From NCBI GenBank assembly GCA_014925825.1, contig JACGCK010000050.1, positions 186,001-250,000 of the forward strand: a stretch of 64,000 bases of DNA, read 5' to 3'. The stretch is from Pholiota molesta. Its lineage: Eukaryota > Basidiomycota > Agaricomycetes > Agaricales > Strophariaceae. Shown here piece by piece: positions 1 to 11,669 of this stretch (the stretch's first letter is position 1; every line of letters begins with the position of its first letter). The position numbers and the translations under genes were made by a program. Below the pieces are notes generated by a model. That model did no database searches. It was not told where the DNA came from and saw only the letters and a list, made by a program, of their open reading frames with translations.

Positions 1-640
1 GACGGTGTGGCCTCACACTGCGATTCAAGTCCAGCTGGCGGACGTATCTATGACATATATCTGATCCCACCCAGATCGCACCTGATAATTCTCTCGTTAT
101 TAGAAGCGCGCTTCCACACAAAGACCTCGATCCAGCCTCTCATGATCTGTGCGTAGACTCTGCGCAACGGTTATACTTGTGCGTATGGTTGTTGATATAG
201 TCGCTGGGCTCTCGTGCGCTTTAGCGCTCACTCTCATCGGCCTATTTACATCTCTACAGTAAGTGAGTCATTTACGGAACTCGTGAAGGCTCGTGATCTT
301 GAAGAAAGTGGCATCCGTGCAAGGTGCACTGGGTTCAGAGCGCGTACACAATACGTGGGACATGAAGAAGGAATCTGAGGTATGTAGCCAGTGACATTAT
401 GACTCCATCCATGCAGGTCCGTCTATTGATTAGAATCTTTGTTTCGTCAGCCAGGTCATATCTGGTCATATCGACGTTCGGAAGAGGCGATCTCAGCAAT
501 TGAACACCATCGATAACGACATCTGGGCAGAATTCTGAGACAAATTCAGGACAAATTGTTTGCTTTCTCATCGTCAATGCTTGGTCAATGCGGTTCTACA
601 GAGATAACGATCTCTCGGTGATCATGGGGCTCAGAGCTGG

Positions 641-648
641 TATAAATA
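641..648 (+). promoter_or_regulatory. TATA box of the short-chain dehydrogenase gene
   Basis: TATAAATA lies 71 bases before the chosen start codon at 712. The same element survives in the inverted, inactivated copy around 39131-39142, so it predates the duplication. Spacing fits a short fungal 5' untranslated region. Confidence 0.6.
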
Positions 649-711
649 CAGGCAGTTTTCGATGCCTTTATGACTCTTTATTCTCCTACCATACTTCACG
701 TTTAGGAAGCT

Positions 712-1798
712 ATGTCTGAAACCTCGCCCAAAATCTATCTCGTAGCTGGAGCGACACGGGGCCTTGGTATGTTTACTCAATGTCGACATTTGCTGCGTAC
801 TGATATACTTGTGTTCATAGGTCTAGCTTTTGTTGACGATATCGCAACGAAGGACCAATCTGCCATTATCTACGCAGGCGCACGGGATCCGTCCAATGGT
901 GCCGCCCAACTTATCCAAATCGCAGCGAAGTACCCTGGACGCGTTCAGGTCGTGAAATACGTTGCTGGGGACAAGGAGGGGAACGATGCGCTTGCAAAAC
1001 AGATCGCTGCAGAGCATGGCCGGTTAGATACTGTCATTGCTAACGCTGGTGCGATTCCAATCTCTCTGAATTCTTGCTCTGTGATATGACTCATCCCAGT
1101 TCAATTCGTCCATAGCCATCTGCGCTACCACGGCAAAAAAGGTGCACGAATCGCCTGCTGACAAGTTCACAGACGAGTTTTCCGTACGCGATCCCGTTTT
1201 GCTCATCATTACGTGCGCAGTGACTTACTCCCCATCAATGATCAGGTCAACACGCTCGGCCCTATTGTTCTCTTCCAGTCGACGCGCGAGCTGCTGCAAG
1301 CGAGCCCGCTTCCGCGCTTCGTCCCCATCAGTTCCGCAGGTGGCAGTATGGATTTCATTCCACAGATGGGTGCCATGGATGCCTCGCCGTATGGAGCGAG
1401 CAAGGCGGCGCTGAACTGGGTCACCCGTAAAATCCACTTTGAGAACGAGTGGCTGAGTACGCCCCTCCTTACTTCCTATACCCCAAGATAATTGATGTGG
1501 TTTTCAGTCGTTTTCCCGCAGTGCCCCGGGCCTGTGAACACTGACATGGGTGCGTTCTGCTATTTCTTCTTTGTATATTTGCGCACACCGATTTACGGTC
1601 AACACCTGTGTTGATGATGATATAGCAAGACTAGCTGCAGAAAAGGACAAGACCGGCCAGATGCGTGCGATGTTGGCCACTATTTTTCTTACACCTGCTG
1701 CCGCAGCGAGCAAATTGGTGGACATCATCGTCGCCTCGACGCGCGAGAAGGACGGGGGGCAGTTCCATAACAGCGATGACGGGAGACACCCGTGGTAG
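712..1798 (+). CDS. Short-chain dehydrogenase/reductase (SDR), six exons, intact
   Basis: NAD(P)-dependent oxidoreductase of the classical SDR fold, predicted cytosolic; substrate unknown. Inferred exons are 712-766, 821-1080, 1142-1183, 1246-1456, 1508-1549 and 1626-1798. All junctions are GT..AG with matching phases, and they join into one 260-residue frame, the usual length for the family. Visible motifs are the N-terminal nucleotide-binding GATRGLG (about residues 13-19), NAG after strand 4, VNTLGP, SSAGG carrying the catalytic serine, and the catalytic YGASK. After strand 6 comes PGPVNTDM. The layout resembles the fungal norsolorinic-acid-ketoreductase-like SDR subgroup, which is inference from general pattern. 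The third exon (42 nt) is the least certain: its acceptor lies in a 26-bp segment absent from the inverted copy. A TATA box sits 71 bp upstream. The second copy at 38151-39079 is dead, so this is the only working version in the window. Confidence 0.88.
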
Positions 1799-2074
1799 AT
1801 CTGCGCAGCTGGTTATGTAGATGGCTGCATCGCATCTACGGTTTATTCAAACAATAAGACATTAAAAAGGACGGAGAAGTGAAGAAAGTCGATTGACATG
1901 AATGATAGTGAGCCCACTTTCACGGGGACTACTATTGCTCAAACATTCAGATTTGCCAGGATGAAGCAACTTGGTTGAAATGATGTAGATGTAGATGTAG
2001 CGGATTGGTTAGATACATGCTTGGATCACGAGAGTCGACGAATCGATAAAATCTCTCGTCATGACAAACTTACT

Positions 2075-4390
2075 GCGCGCGCGTCTGCGTCTTCCTCAAC
2101 CACTGGCCTACGATATAGACCAGTGTGAGGAGTTAGGGACCCTCAACTTGAGAGCACAGAAAGTGGAGATGGGCATGGTTGTTATCGATGAAATGGGCTC
2201 GACATTCATCAATACTGTCATCGGAGTTCTATATAGGTGTCATTGCAGCCATTTGGTAACCCGGTCATCCCCAATGCAGACACCCAGACACTTGAGTATA
2301 CAGCAGAAACCAACACCACGCCGCCATCGCCATGGACCCTAAAGAGCGCTGATGATATGCAGTGGAGTGCAGGGTAAAGCTACGATACAAGCGAGTCGGT
2401 GTGGGGTAGGATGAGGAATGGATCACGAATCATAAAGGTTAAACAGGATAAAGAACAGGATTGAGTAGGATTGGTACAATGAAGAGCGACCGAAAGCAGT
2501 GGCAGCGGATTGCACACCTTCAGTAACATGTTTTTTTTACACCTGAATTAAAATTTGAGCGCAGGGCCGTAGCGTGCCCACAGGAATCGTCGTGCATATC
2601 CGCGGGCTCTAAGTAATGCAGAGTGGAGTCAAGCTGGAAACTCGCTGGGGGACGAGATCTCCTAGCAGGGAGCTGGGCATATACGGTGGAGAGTCGAGGA
2701 AGAGGAGGGAAGAGGAGAAGCCGGTATTTTCCGGTGGGAGCACAAATACGCGACAACATGGCTCCGCCGACCGCCTCGTTCTGCCTCGTTTCAACCTCGT
2801 ACATACACCATCGTGGGGACGCAGGAAGCAACATATCGCATTCACCGTCTTCTATGCCATATCCCAGAGTGCGCCGTCAGTCGACTGCGAGTAGGGCTGT
2901 GCTGGAACCCAAAAGATTCGACAGAGATCCAGTTCGTCCATTATGGTTATATCTTCTCCCTGCTCACTGCGTTATCGCTGATGAATTTACCAGGACACGG
3001 ACACATACTTGGACATCTCCGCTTCTAAAGTATAGTCTTATTTCTGGGTCGCACCCGCTCTCGATCTGGGTAGTCGTCGAGGGCCACACATATACGGGCC
3101 ATACATCTGAGGTGCGTGTCCTTCGACTCCGCTACGCTTTCAGCTCTACTCCCGTCATCATCATGTTGTCGTTCCATGTCCAACATCCACAGTATCCGCA
3201 ACAACGCCACTCAGCAAGCCATCCTGACGCTCTGAAATCCATAACGCATAGCGCACGGAGATGCAGCCCACGGGCCAGTCCTCTGTGTTCTATCCGTGTC
3301 CAAAATTTCGGACATAGAAGGATGGCTGCTGGCCGTGGTGTGCGTCCCACCCGGGTCTGTGGGCCAGGACCCAAGCATCCTTGCGACCGAGGGCATCTAT
3401 GTTCCCCAGTCTGCGTGGCCGTCCACCTCACGACGGGGCGCGCGTAGTAGCGGAGACGCCGGCTCAGCCTCTGTTTTCACGGGCAAACCTCTGCGCAGCG
3501 GGATACGCTGCATGCGGTTACACATGCACGCTTCTATCCCTACATGCGTGCGCTGCGTCGGTTGTCGTTGGCAGATGGCAGAGGCTGTCGCAGACGTGTC
3601 GGTAATGCTGTCCACGCGGCCACCCCAGCCCCTCGCCGCAGGCGCCGGTACAGAATTGCGCAGCGGAGACGGTGTTTTGGTGGGCGGTGCATGCGGAGTG
3701 CATAGCACAGTGCGATTGGGCCTGGGCGTGAGCTGGGTTCACGGACGCTCGTGTGCGCATCTTGATCTCGGTGCTAGGATATGGATCCGGGTCCAAGATT
3801 TATTTTTCATCTTCGTTTTCTTACCATTTCATTTTCACTTTCCTGCCCCGACGTCGCGATGTCTCCCATCTCCGTCCTGCAGTGAATCCACCTGCTCTGG
3901 CGTTCGCTAGCGGATCGCGCACCAGCGATCAGGTCCGCTGCCAGCCGCCTGTGCGCTCATAGTCCGAGCGGAGCAATTGGAGCGATGGTGCATGTGTTGA
4001 ATCTTGATATGCGCATCCGGCGTTCGGAGTCCGTTCGCGAGGGATTGTGCCACGGGTGGTTCGTTGGAGGTGCGATGCTGCGTCGTTTGCGCTCCGTAAA
4101 TCTAGGGGTCGGCGCGATTATGATGGGTATCATGGGATCTAGTCCCTGGATGCGAGTGGGATGGTGTACGAGCGTGGGTTATCGATGCGCGCGAACGGCC
4201 CTCTCCGTGGCGAATATGGCGAGTCATTGAGGGTCACCGCGCATGCGGCCGAGTCTTCCCTTCCCGTCTTGATACGTCAGCAGTCTTCCTACACATGTAT
4301 CGAGACCCTGGCCCAGTCTTCCACCGAATAACTGCGCAGCGGGGAAGCACGCTGTTAGAGCCAGCTGCTATGCCCTCTACGCATTGGATG
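2075..4390 (+). repeat. Dispersed repeat RE1, copy A
   Basis: GC-rich, gene-free stretch whose sequence recurs at 22737-24650 (inverted), 36350-37865, 39881-42060, 52600-53490 (partial) and 62080-63960 (inverted). A recognisable core is the sequence around 2725-2765 (ccggtattttccggtggga followed by an acaaatacgcgacaacatgg-type motif). Copies A and B also share the terminal part around 4310-4387. Long open frames cross it in several phases but share no conserved residues with known proteins, and I see no reverse transcriptase, integrase or transposase motif. It may be a non-autonomous transposon or a decayed element. Ends are approximate. Confidence 0.75.
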
Positions 4391-5370
4391 CGCGGTCCTC
4401 CCCGCTATGCGAGTGCTCCGGCCTCTATCGCAGACAACCGCTACAGATCGTTGAATGTGAAGTGTTAGACATGGTGATATCGTGCACCTGTGCGATACCG
4501 CCGCATAATCCGTCAATATCGGATGGATGCGTTCGATCCATGCGCGCCCTTCCCTGCCCTGCTCCGACTCTGGTCCAGGACGTGGCGGTGGGAGTCACTG
4601 TCTACTGAGGACATGATGTACTGGCCTGCGTATTCCCTTGGACGGGTGCGCATACATCCATCAGGCGAGCCCGCTGTCCAGCCTCTCTGTGCTGAGAGAC
4701 GATTTGCACAACGGAGTGTACTGTAACCGTGCGACTATTTAGCCTGTCACCAGTTCTGCGTGTGCTCAGCTTCCATTCGACGGTCAGAGAGGCTGTGAGA
4801 TGCGCAGGATGGAGTCCAAAATCCCGAACTGGGTGCGGGTGACTGCTGATACGTGTATATTCTCTGATACCTTCGGTGGCGTGCATTTGGCCGCCGAATT
4901 GTGGATGTGGTGTTCAGTTGGCGCGCGCCTCGCCCGAGTTGCAGTATATAGCTCAGCCGTTTTATGTTTTCTCATATGAATATGCTTGTTTTCTTGGATG
5001 CTCCACCGTACGAACGAGAAATATTCAATAGCTTGCTACTCCGTTATTACCGTCTCCTCAGGTCCTGAACAGTCTAATTTGCTTAGGGCACTCCTTTCTT
5101 GAATATACATTTCCTCCTTGTTCCTATTACCACTACATTGCATTCGGTACTGTTTTATTTCACTTCCTAAATTGGCCGATAGAATGTAATACAGCAATGG
5201 CCACAAGCAAACAAAACAAGCGCAGTAAAAATATGAAGTTTTTGAACGATGAGAAGCGGCGAACAATCAAAACTGTAAAAGTTATATACCATAGCCGTTT
5301 ATGGGTGGAAAAATTATTACACCCAAATTACATGCGGTACTGATTTGTCTTCCTTTTAAACGACAAACGA
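4391..5370. other. Gene-free stretch
   Basis: No convincing gene. About 4398-4470 is similar to 35590-35670, so a short repeat fragment is present. The part from 4930 to 5370 is clearly AT-richer than its surroundings and matches nothing else I recognised in the window. Confidence 0.5.
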
Positions 5371-5374
5371 GGAA

Positions 5375-6240
5375 ATATCGATACCAAAGATGGTCTATTC
5401 ATCGATATGAGCGAAGATCAAAATGGGCTCCTCGCTGTTGCCCCTCGTGTTTCTACATGTGGCCTACTTCTCGCGGAGTCGATGCGGCCGTCTCTCAGAG
5501 CTCTGCACAAATTCTTTCAGCATGGACACCGCGGCTGACTGCGCCTGTCTCTATCCCAAGGCACCCGGTTTCCTGTTATGGTACGACAGATGCTGAGCGC
5601 TGAGCGCTGAATCGCGATGCTTCCTCGTCCGGGTGTCCATGTGTGACTCTGTCTTATTCCCTTATATTGCAGCTGCAATCATCGTATTGTCTACTCCCCC
5701 AGCCCCAACACCACTGTTATTCCCTTTCCTCCCCCACGTCAAGGATGTCCGCATACCCGTCCTCCCCGTACTCATCGAGATATCTGTCCGCAATAGTGTG
5801 TAAGTGCTGGCTACTTCGTCAGCTATCTCTGCTGTGCGGTGGAGATGCTCTAAAATATAGCTGCGGGGAGCTGAGGTGGAAACATCCGTTGTCGTGCGTG
5901 GTACGCCAATCTTGAATCCTCCGCCGAGACGGCGATTGCATGTACCGATGGCACGCGGGTGCTGGAGATGCACATTCGTCGGTATATACTGCTTCGTCTT
6001 GTTTGGACTACTACCGACATCCGCACCCGCGTGTACCCTTGGGGGCAGGGGGGTTGGAAATGCCTCACGCTTGCGTATAACATTGCGAGACAAACGCTCG
6101 CTAGACGCCCAAGGTGTGCGCTCGAGGGCCGAGGCTGATCACACGTGTACACCTGGTATTCATGCCATGCGCATGGCGGGATGCGTGTAGTTGACGCGAC
6201 GCTGCCACGCTGGGGCGTTCTCGGAAAATATGTGGGCTAG
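5375..6240 (+). repeat. Dispersed segment gamma-1, with a decayed coding remnant
   Basis: Matches the reverse complement of 56150-57075. The first 220 bases keep a peptide-level match with the partner (shared RGVD, PRLTA and SIP motifs), suggesting a fragment of an old protein-coding exon; I do not recognise the family. The following 200 bases match as well, including a possible short intron. Around 5590-5612 a TGAGCGC-type heptamer is repeated three times. The reading frame in this copy is short, so it is probably a relic. Confidence 0.6.
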
Positions 6241-7150
6241 CTCCTGGTGCACATCCGCGTCGCCTGTCTTATTTATGTGTGGGTTGAGTGTGTTGGGCGT
6301 GCCATTACTTACTCATCTGCAGCTTCCGTCGACGCATTGGCGCCCTTGCTCGCTGATTTTCTCGTGACGCGCCTACTCGGAGAGTCCGTAGTTCTGACGG
6401 CCTCATCTTGTTCAATTGTGGTGTCCAGACTGGCGTACCGAAAGTGGTTGACGATTTCTACTAACAATTTTCTGTATGTTGGATTTTGGGCAGCTTGGAA
6501 TTGTGGCGCTCTGCAGAACGGGTGACTGGTGACCTCTGCCCTGCCCAGCAACCTTCACCGGTACAAACTGAGCATCGGGAAAGACTGCGGCCTGTAGCTG
6601 CCCGTCCTTCTGTTAGCTCATGCGCTTTTTTGATCTTGCAGGGCACGGTGTATGGCCACAGTTAGTGCGGTTCGGCTGGTCCGTTCTGCGTCGCAGACTG
6701 TGCAGTATGTTATGGGACACTATGTCTATGTGGCGGCGCGCCGTGGTAGATGTGATAGCAACCGTTCGAGGCTCCTGGGTCGGCCACTGGCCAGGGATGG
6801 TGTACGTCTGTCGCTAGTTCTGCTTCCGCACCACCAATGCCGCTTTTTTGGCGCGTATATTGATGGTTTAGTGAAGCTCAACCCTTTGCTGAAACTGAAC
6901 AGAACTATCCCTTCTGCCGCATCTTCTGTCGCCGCTCGCGATGCATCGGCGGTATCCTGTACCTTGCTCTACGTGGCATGTTGGGGAGCAAATACTGAAA
7001 TTGCACGGGCGTTGAAGCTGGTCTCCGTCAGTTTCTTTCGTTTCGTCGCTCGCGCGTGTCTATCGTCGCGCTGATGGTGATGGCCCTGTCTAGTTCGTTG
7101 GGTATGCAGAAATGATGCATTACATGAAGCCCTAGATGTTGGATGATGCA
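6240..7150. repeat. Repeat-derived gene-free stretch, partly inverted match to 13930-14080
   Basis: No recognisable gene. The part 6940-7090 resembles the reverse complement of about 13930-14080; both encode a similar peptide in one frame (CTLL, then about 20 residues, then SFFRFVA), so this is a dispersed repeat or a very old exon fragment. The rest shows nothing I can identify. Confidence 0.45.
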
Positions 7151-7255
7151 CAATGGCGCTTCACAGTTTACATATGCACCGGAAGCGCTCCAGCAGAGTA
7201 CACGGGGCCAATCTACGTCCACATAAATATAAAACCCACTACAGCAGCAACACGA

Positions 7256-8325
7256 TCAAGCAAAGTGCGCTCCGGAGAGTAGCATGGATGTCAGCACCAG
7301 CATGGCTCCTATACACACAAACAGAAATGGCAATATTAATGATGTGAATCCGGGCAGGCGTGGCAGACATACCTAAACCCATGGTATAGAGGCCGGACAC
7401 CGTCGCCCGCAAACTGGTACTGGCAGACGACTTCGTAGTGTTCGAGGGCGCCGGAGAGCCACTGGATGCAGTGCTGGAAGTACTAGAAAGGACGCTCGAC
7501 GTCGAAAGAGTGGTCGAAGGAGTGGTTGAATTGGAAGGCGTGCTCGCGTGAGAAGCGGTGCTCGATGAACTGCTCGAATCTTCGGCTGTATAGCTGTACA
7601 ACCAAAATGTCGTTATGGTGCGTGATCAGCTGCTCTGCGCCCGACTTTTTAAACACTACAGCGCAGCGCGACGTACATAAAATTGATCAATGAGAACACA
7701 AAGATACTACTGGACGATGCGCCAGGTGACGCCGTCGCACTCGGCGACTGGCTCTTGATGGCGAGGTTGATGGTATGGTTGACCGTGGGATCGAGGCCAG
7801 TGCGCGAGAATAGGGTGTCGCATTGGAACGTGCCAGAGGTTCTGAAGCCGTCCACGTCCGTCGCGTTTCCATCCAGGGTCACCGTGTACAGCGGCGACAA
7901 GTCGAAGAGCAGGGAGTTGATATAGATCGCAGACCCTGGGCGTGGCGATACTGCCAGTCAGCGTCGCGCCGAAGACCGCGGGCGAGCGCGCGACCCACCT
8001 TGGAACGTGAACGACGCCGCACTGGCCTGGCTCTGCCCCATCGCGATGCTCGTGGTGCATTTCGACGGCAGGTTGTAGCAGCCTGGGCCGGAAACGATCG
8101 TGCCGTCGGGGTCGACCTTGCATATCGGCGCATCGCCCGCGCCGCCTTGGTACTTTCAAGTTTCCATGAAATCAGCAAGGGCAAGCCATGGCGAAATTCT
8201 CAACGCGTGGGCGCTGGAGTGCGCACCTGAATGGAGGGATCCGTGTCGTTCACGGTGATGTTGTGTTGTCCGAGGACTGCAGGAGACAGTAACGACAGTG
8301 CCGCGAGGGCGAAGAAAGCACGCAT
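7256..8325 (-). CDS. Secreted Ser/Thr-rich GPI-anchored cell-surface protein, five exons, intact
   Basis: Predicted cell-wall or plasma-membrane outer-face protein of unknown function. Inferred exons on the minus strand are 8325-8227, 8152-7999, 7935-7677, 7593-7373 and 7308-7256, with all phases matching, giving 261 residues. The signal peptide is residues 1-19 (MRAFFALAALSLLSPAVLG). It is followed by a globular part with four cysteines and N-glycosylation sequons (NIT, NDT, NAT, NHT). About residues 171-235 are a serine/threonine-rich stalk. The C-terminus ends in a hydrophobic segment (MLVLTSMLLSGAHFA) typical of GPI attachment. This architecture is common among agaricomycete secreted proteins; no enzymatic motif is visible. 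A paralogue with the same exon layout lies at 42359-43420 on the same strand but carries a frameshift. Start chosen because it opens the signal peptide. Confidence 0.85.
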
Positions 8326-8498
8326 CACGGAAGAGGGAAGAGGGAGATGGCACGGCAGGGCGCATTGCGCGACTTATGTAGGATTCTATGTAAAATTAGT
8401 TCCCAGGCTGGGATTTTTTGATCCGTCGCCAAGCCATCTGGGCCGACCCCTAGCCGACCCTCCTACAATCACACCGCCGCTAAGATCTGAACCGAATC

Positions 8499-8522
8499 TT
8501 TTTTTTTTTTTTTTTTTTTTTT
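8499..8522. repeat. Poly-T tract (24 T)
   Basis: An uninterrupted run of 24 thymines about 175 bp upstream of the GPI-protein start codon. The duplicate block (about 43500-43560) lacks it, so it arose or was lost after the duplication. Confidence 0.9.
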
Positions 8523-8849
8523 GAATCCATTCACTGTCCATTGAGGCCTTGGCCTTATGTAGGACGTCTACCTATGTACTATCTAAAATGCCCATGTCTA
8601 TATACGTTGTGTCTAACTCGACGACTGCTTTTGGGCCGCTAAGGAGTGGCTCGCATGCACGTCAGGCGTGCTGTATTTAAGTTTGTTTTAAGGTATTATA
8701 TGCTGAACCGAATCTTACGAGAGAAACGTACATGAATGGCAGCGCCCACCCACCATCTAGCCCAGAACACTTTGCATCCCACGATCTCTCTGGAACAACG
8801 CGTTGTCAATTATGGGCATTCACCGGCTGATCCTTGTGGGGTGGGGTGC

Positions 8850-11110
8850 TTTCAGATCGCTGGGGCGTTCGTCAACACATCCATCCAAAGAGAACGGGCA
8901 GCTGCCCTGCTATCAGGCCGCCAGTCTGCTCTTGCGCAATTGAACGCCACGAAACGCCGGTGGGCGGGGCGCCGAAGGGTGCTGGGCTCGGTGGATGGGG
9001 ATGCGCCACTGAACAAAGAAATTTTGATTTCGGGCAGTAGCAAAAAAATAGGTTACAGCCAAACGGCGGTTATGCAGAAATAATGGATAGACCGTCGGTA
9101 TAAACGAGTGAGCATCATAGATGCGCGTGCAGCACGACGTACATCGTCCTCAGCTGCCCACACCGTCCGGGACCGTGGATGCCCATTCTCCCCGCGGCGC
9201 GTCTGCCAGCCTGCCGTACAAAACGTGTGCCAACTAGCCGTCGCGTTGCATTCAAGGTGAAGAAAGATCGGAGTCGAATCATTCGAGGCCGCCGGTGAGC
9301 CTCTATGATCCTAACATCTGCAGGTATCTCAACCGTGTCGGGAACTAACATACATCTACCGTGCTGCTGCGGTTTCTTTGGCTTCTGATTCATCCATGAA
9401 GGCCACGAACATCGCACACCCGTCCTCCGTCGTCAGACTCGTTCCGTCCGTATCCCACCGACGAAAACACGTACCCAGACAATAACAATAAAAGCACAGA
9501 GACGTGAATATGACCACCCATGTATGCAATCTCCAACCACCATCGCCACGAGGCACGCGTAAACAGCTCCATCCAAACGTGTACCAGCGCCCAAACACAA
9601 TACACAACACACCCCGCCGTCCTCACAGTCCCGACGCCAACGCCCCCACCGGACGAGGAATACCATATCACTTCCAGCGCACAGGAGAATTGACTGGCAA
9701 CCGCCCTGAAAACCAGGCCGCACAGTCTGCTCCTCCGCGCAAATTTCAATTGAACAGCATGAACGCCGGCGGGGGCGAGTGGAGGGCGAGTGGAGGGCTA
9801 GGTGGATTGGATGGGGCTGTACCGCAGCAAGAATTTGAGGGAGGATGTGGGCACTGGGCAGTAGCAGAAAGAAAGCGGTCGTCATCAACGCGGAATGATG
9901 GATAGATTGTGTCGTGGTCCTTGATCAGGGAGTATTGAAAGAGCGGAACCACGTTATCGAACAAGCAACATACACATCGTTTCTAATCGCACCGCGGTAA
10001 AGCACGGCGCGCCGAATCGCCATGCGCCTGTAACACCACGCACAGTTCCCATGCACGAGAGAACGCCAGGCAAAGGAACGGAACGAAAGAAGAAGAGCAG
10101 GCGGCGATGATTCAGAGACACGTCAAGATATGCGGCTGCGCGCACAGCCAAAGCTCAGCTCCTCGGTATTCACCCAGCAGATACCGAATCAGCATCCGCA
10201 TCCGGAATCCGGATGCCGGTGCACGTCCTCGAAACATGAACCATCAACAACGCGCCTAGCCTACGGCCGCGATGGAAACGAGAGGCGCGCGCAGCGGTCG
10301 GTGGATGGAGTCCCTAAGCCATGTGGCGCGCGTAGCGGGCCACATGCACCGCACGCGCAACGTCATCCGAGGCGTAGTAACATCCACGACGAGCTCGTCC
10401 GCGCGTCTTCGACATGGGGACCTCTGGCGGTGCTCGTTCCCCATCGCGTTGATCTTCCATTGGCCAAGAAGAAAGGAAAGAACCTCGAAGATGGGCTACA
10501 TCGATAACAGCCACAACCGCACCGAATAAAAAGATCCCTGGATAGCTGTGGAGTAACTGTGTATGCATTGGCCACGCGGAGAACGCAACACCCTCGCCAC
10601 CTCACACCAGTGAAGGGACTAGCGCCTCCTGCCCGATGCGCAGTAGAACTACAGTAGAAGCGAAAATGGAGCATTTGGAGGGGAAAAAGACAGCGGATAT
10701 GGATGGAGCAGAAGATCACGCACCGTACATTGGATATATGCATGTCACCTCGACAACTAACAGCCTACACCTAAGGATCCACGGCAGGCACCTGCGATGG
10801 AGGCGGAAGGACGGCATCGAAGGTAGAGCCAGGTACTGGTGAGCGAAAGACGAGATAGGAGTGTTGACGGCAGACCTACGAGGAGGCGTAGACATGGGGT
10901 ATGCAGGCCCAGGGATATAGCCCATAGCTCGGATGACAGCGCTAGGATGTGATGGTGCAGGTTGGGCGACTTGGAACGAATGCTTGATGTCGATGAAAGC
11001 CCTTGCCAAACAGGGCGCGGCAGTGATGGCCGTTATGAAGCACCTGATGCGGTGGACCGCGCGGCAGACACTGCCGAGCTATGTTTGCTAAAGGCTTTGG
11101 ATCGCTACAA
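8850..11110 (+). repeat. Dispersed repeat RE3 mosaic, left block
   Basis: No gene. Several pieces recur in the same orientation: 8890-9000 (also, weaker, 9660-9810) matches 45760-45870 and 51000-51130; 9940-10190 matches 46070-46290; 10370-11105 matches about 51380-52260. The shared motif gcaattgaac, followed about 10-15 bases later by gccggtgggc, marks each RE3 head. Frames are open in places but not conserved between copies. This supports a duplicated segment built of repeats. Confidence 0.7.
10999..11096. repeat. Recurrent box in inverted pair (about 30-bp arms)
   Basis: The box gcccttgccaaacagg...cggcagtgatggc (10999-11032) is followed after about 40 bases by its approximate inverse (11071-11096, ctgccgagct...tttgctaaaggc). 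The same two-armed arrangement occurs at 52155-52248. Single boxes occur near 35865 (minus), 45690, 55640, 59320, 60590 and 63830 (minus). It looks like the terminus of a small mobile element or a shared regulatory or structural piece. Confidence 0.7.
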
Positions 11111-11419
11111 AGGGTGCGTCCATCCTCTCAGCAATCTCTCTCCACTCTCCCATCCACCTCCTTGTTCCGGGTCTCCCGTGTCGCTGCTCGATCCCTAGAA
11201 CGCTGCATCGCGCACTGCTCTGTGCACCTCTACTCCGACTCTACGTGCCCGCTATCAGTGAACGGTGGTCTCAGCGGTGCGTCGGCGAGGCATGGCTTCC
11301 CGCGTCTAGTAGGAACGTGTGCATCGTGTGTGGGCCCTGACCCGCACTGCCACACCCCCCGCATCCGCCGCGCTCTACACCGCAACATTGCGCTTTTTCT
11401 GCGGTGCGGCGCGAGGGCG

Positions 11420-11669
11420 TACTGGGTTACCAGACGGCAGATATCGAGCGCAAGTCTACTGGAAGCCAGGCTTGTTATAGATGTCCTGATGTCGAAGCAC
11501 AATTGTTGTGGGTAGTAGAATATGTGTTCCATCAGATTCAGATGTCGCGATAAAATTAGGCCAGTTACTAGTTACTAATCAGCACTTCATGAACTGATAA
11601 TTCGAATGACACCCCGCTTAACAAGCATAAAAGGCGCAAACGATCCACCACGTCCATTCGTTACTTCCA
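11420..11669 (+). promoter_or_regulatory. Promoter of the FAD monooxygenase (segment delta-1, 5' part)
   Basis: The 250 bp before the monooxygenase start are strongly conserved with 53700-53945. Both contain cataaaagg (11626-11634 here), a plausible TATA-like element about 36 bp before the ATG. Conservation of this flank without the gene in the second copy is what shows that the gene was lost there. Confidence 0.6.

Larger units (their letters stand above)
1..2045 (+). repeat. Segment alpha-1 (intact arm of a large inverted duplication)
   Basis: This stretch, containing the dehydrogenase gene and about 700 bp of its upstream DNA, matches the reverse complement of about 37870-39700. Similarity starts at the window edge, where the first 100 bases match the complement of about 39600-39700, and ends near 2045, where both copies share a gagtcga-type sequence. 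Within the upstream part both copies preserve a short opposite-strand peptide (335-577 here, 39164-39300 in the partner) with the shared core IDGVQLL; I do not recognise it. Basis: direct sequence comparison by eye. The left end lies outside the window. Confidence 0.85.

Noticed and set aside
2101..2125. 25-bp palindromic sequence CACTGG...CCAGTG as a possible RE1 terminus
   Set aside because: In copy B the left arm has changed and similarity between A and B continues beyond the palindrome, so it is not the element end.
2623..3447. Open frame of 274 codons inside RE1 copy A
   Set aside because: The same DNA in the other RE1 copies is read in different frames and is full of stops, and there is no domain. 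It is a by-product of high GC in a repeat.
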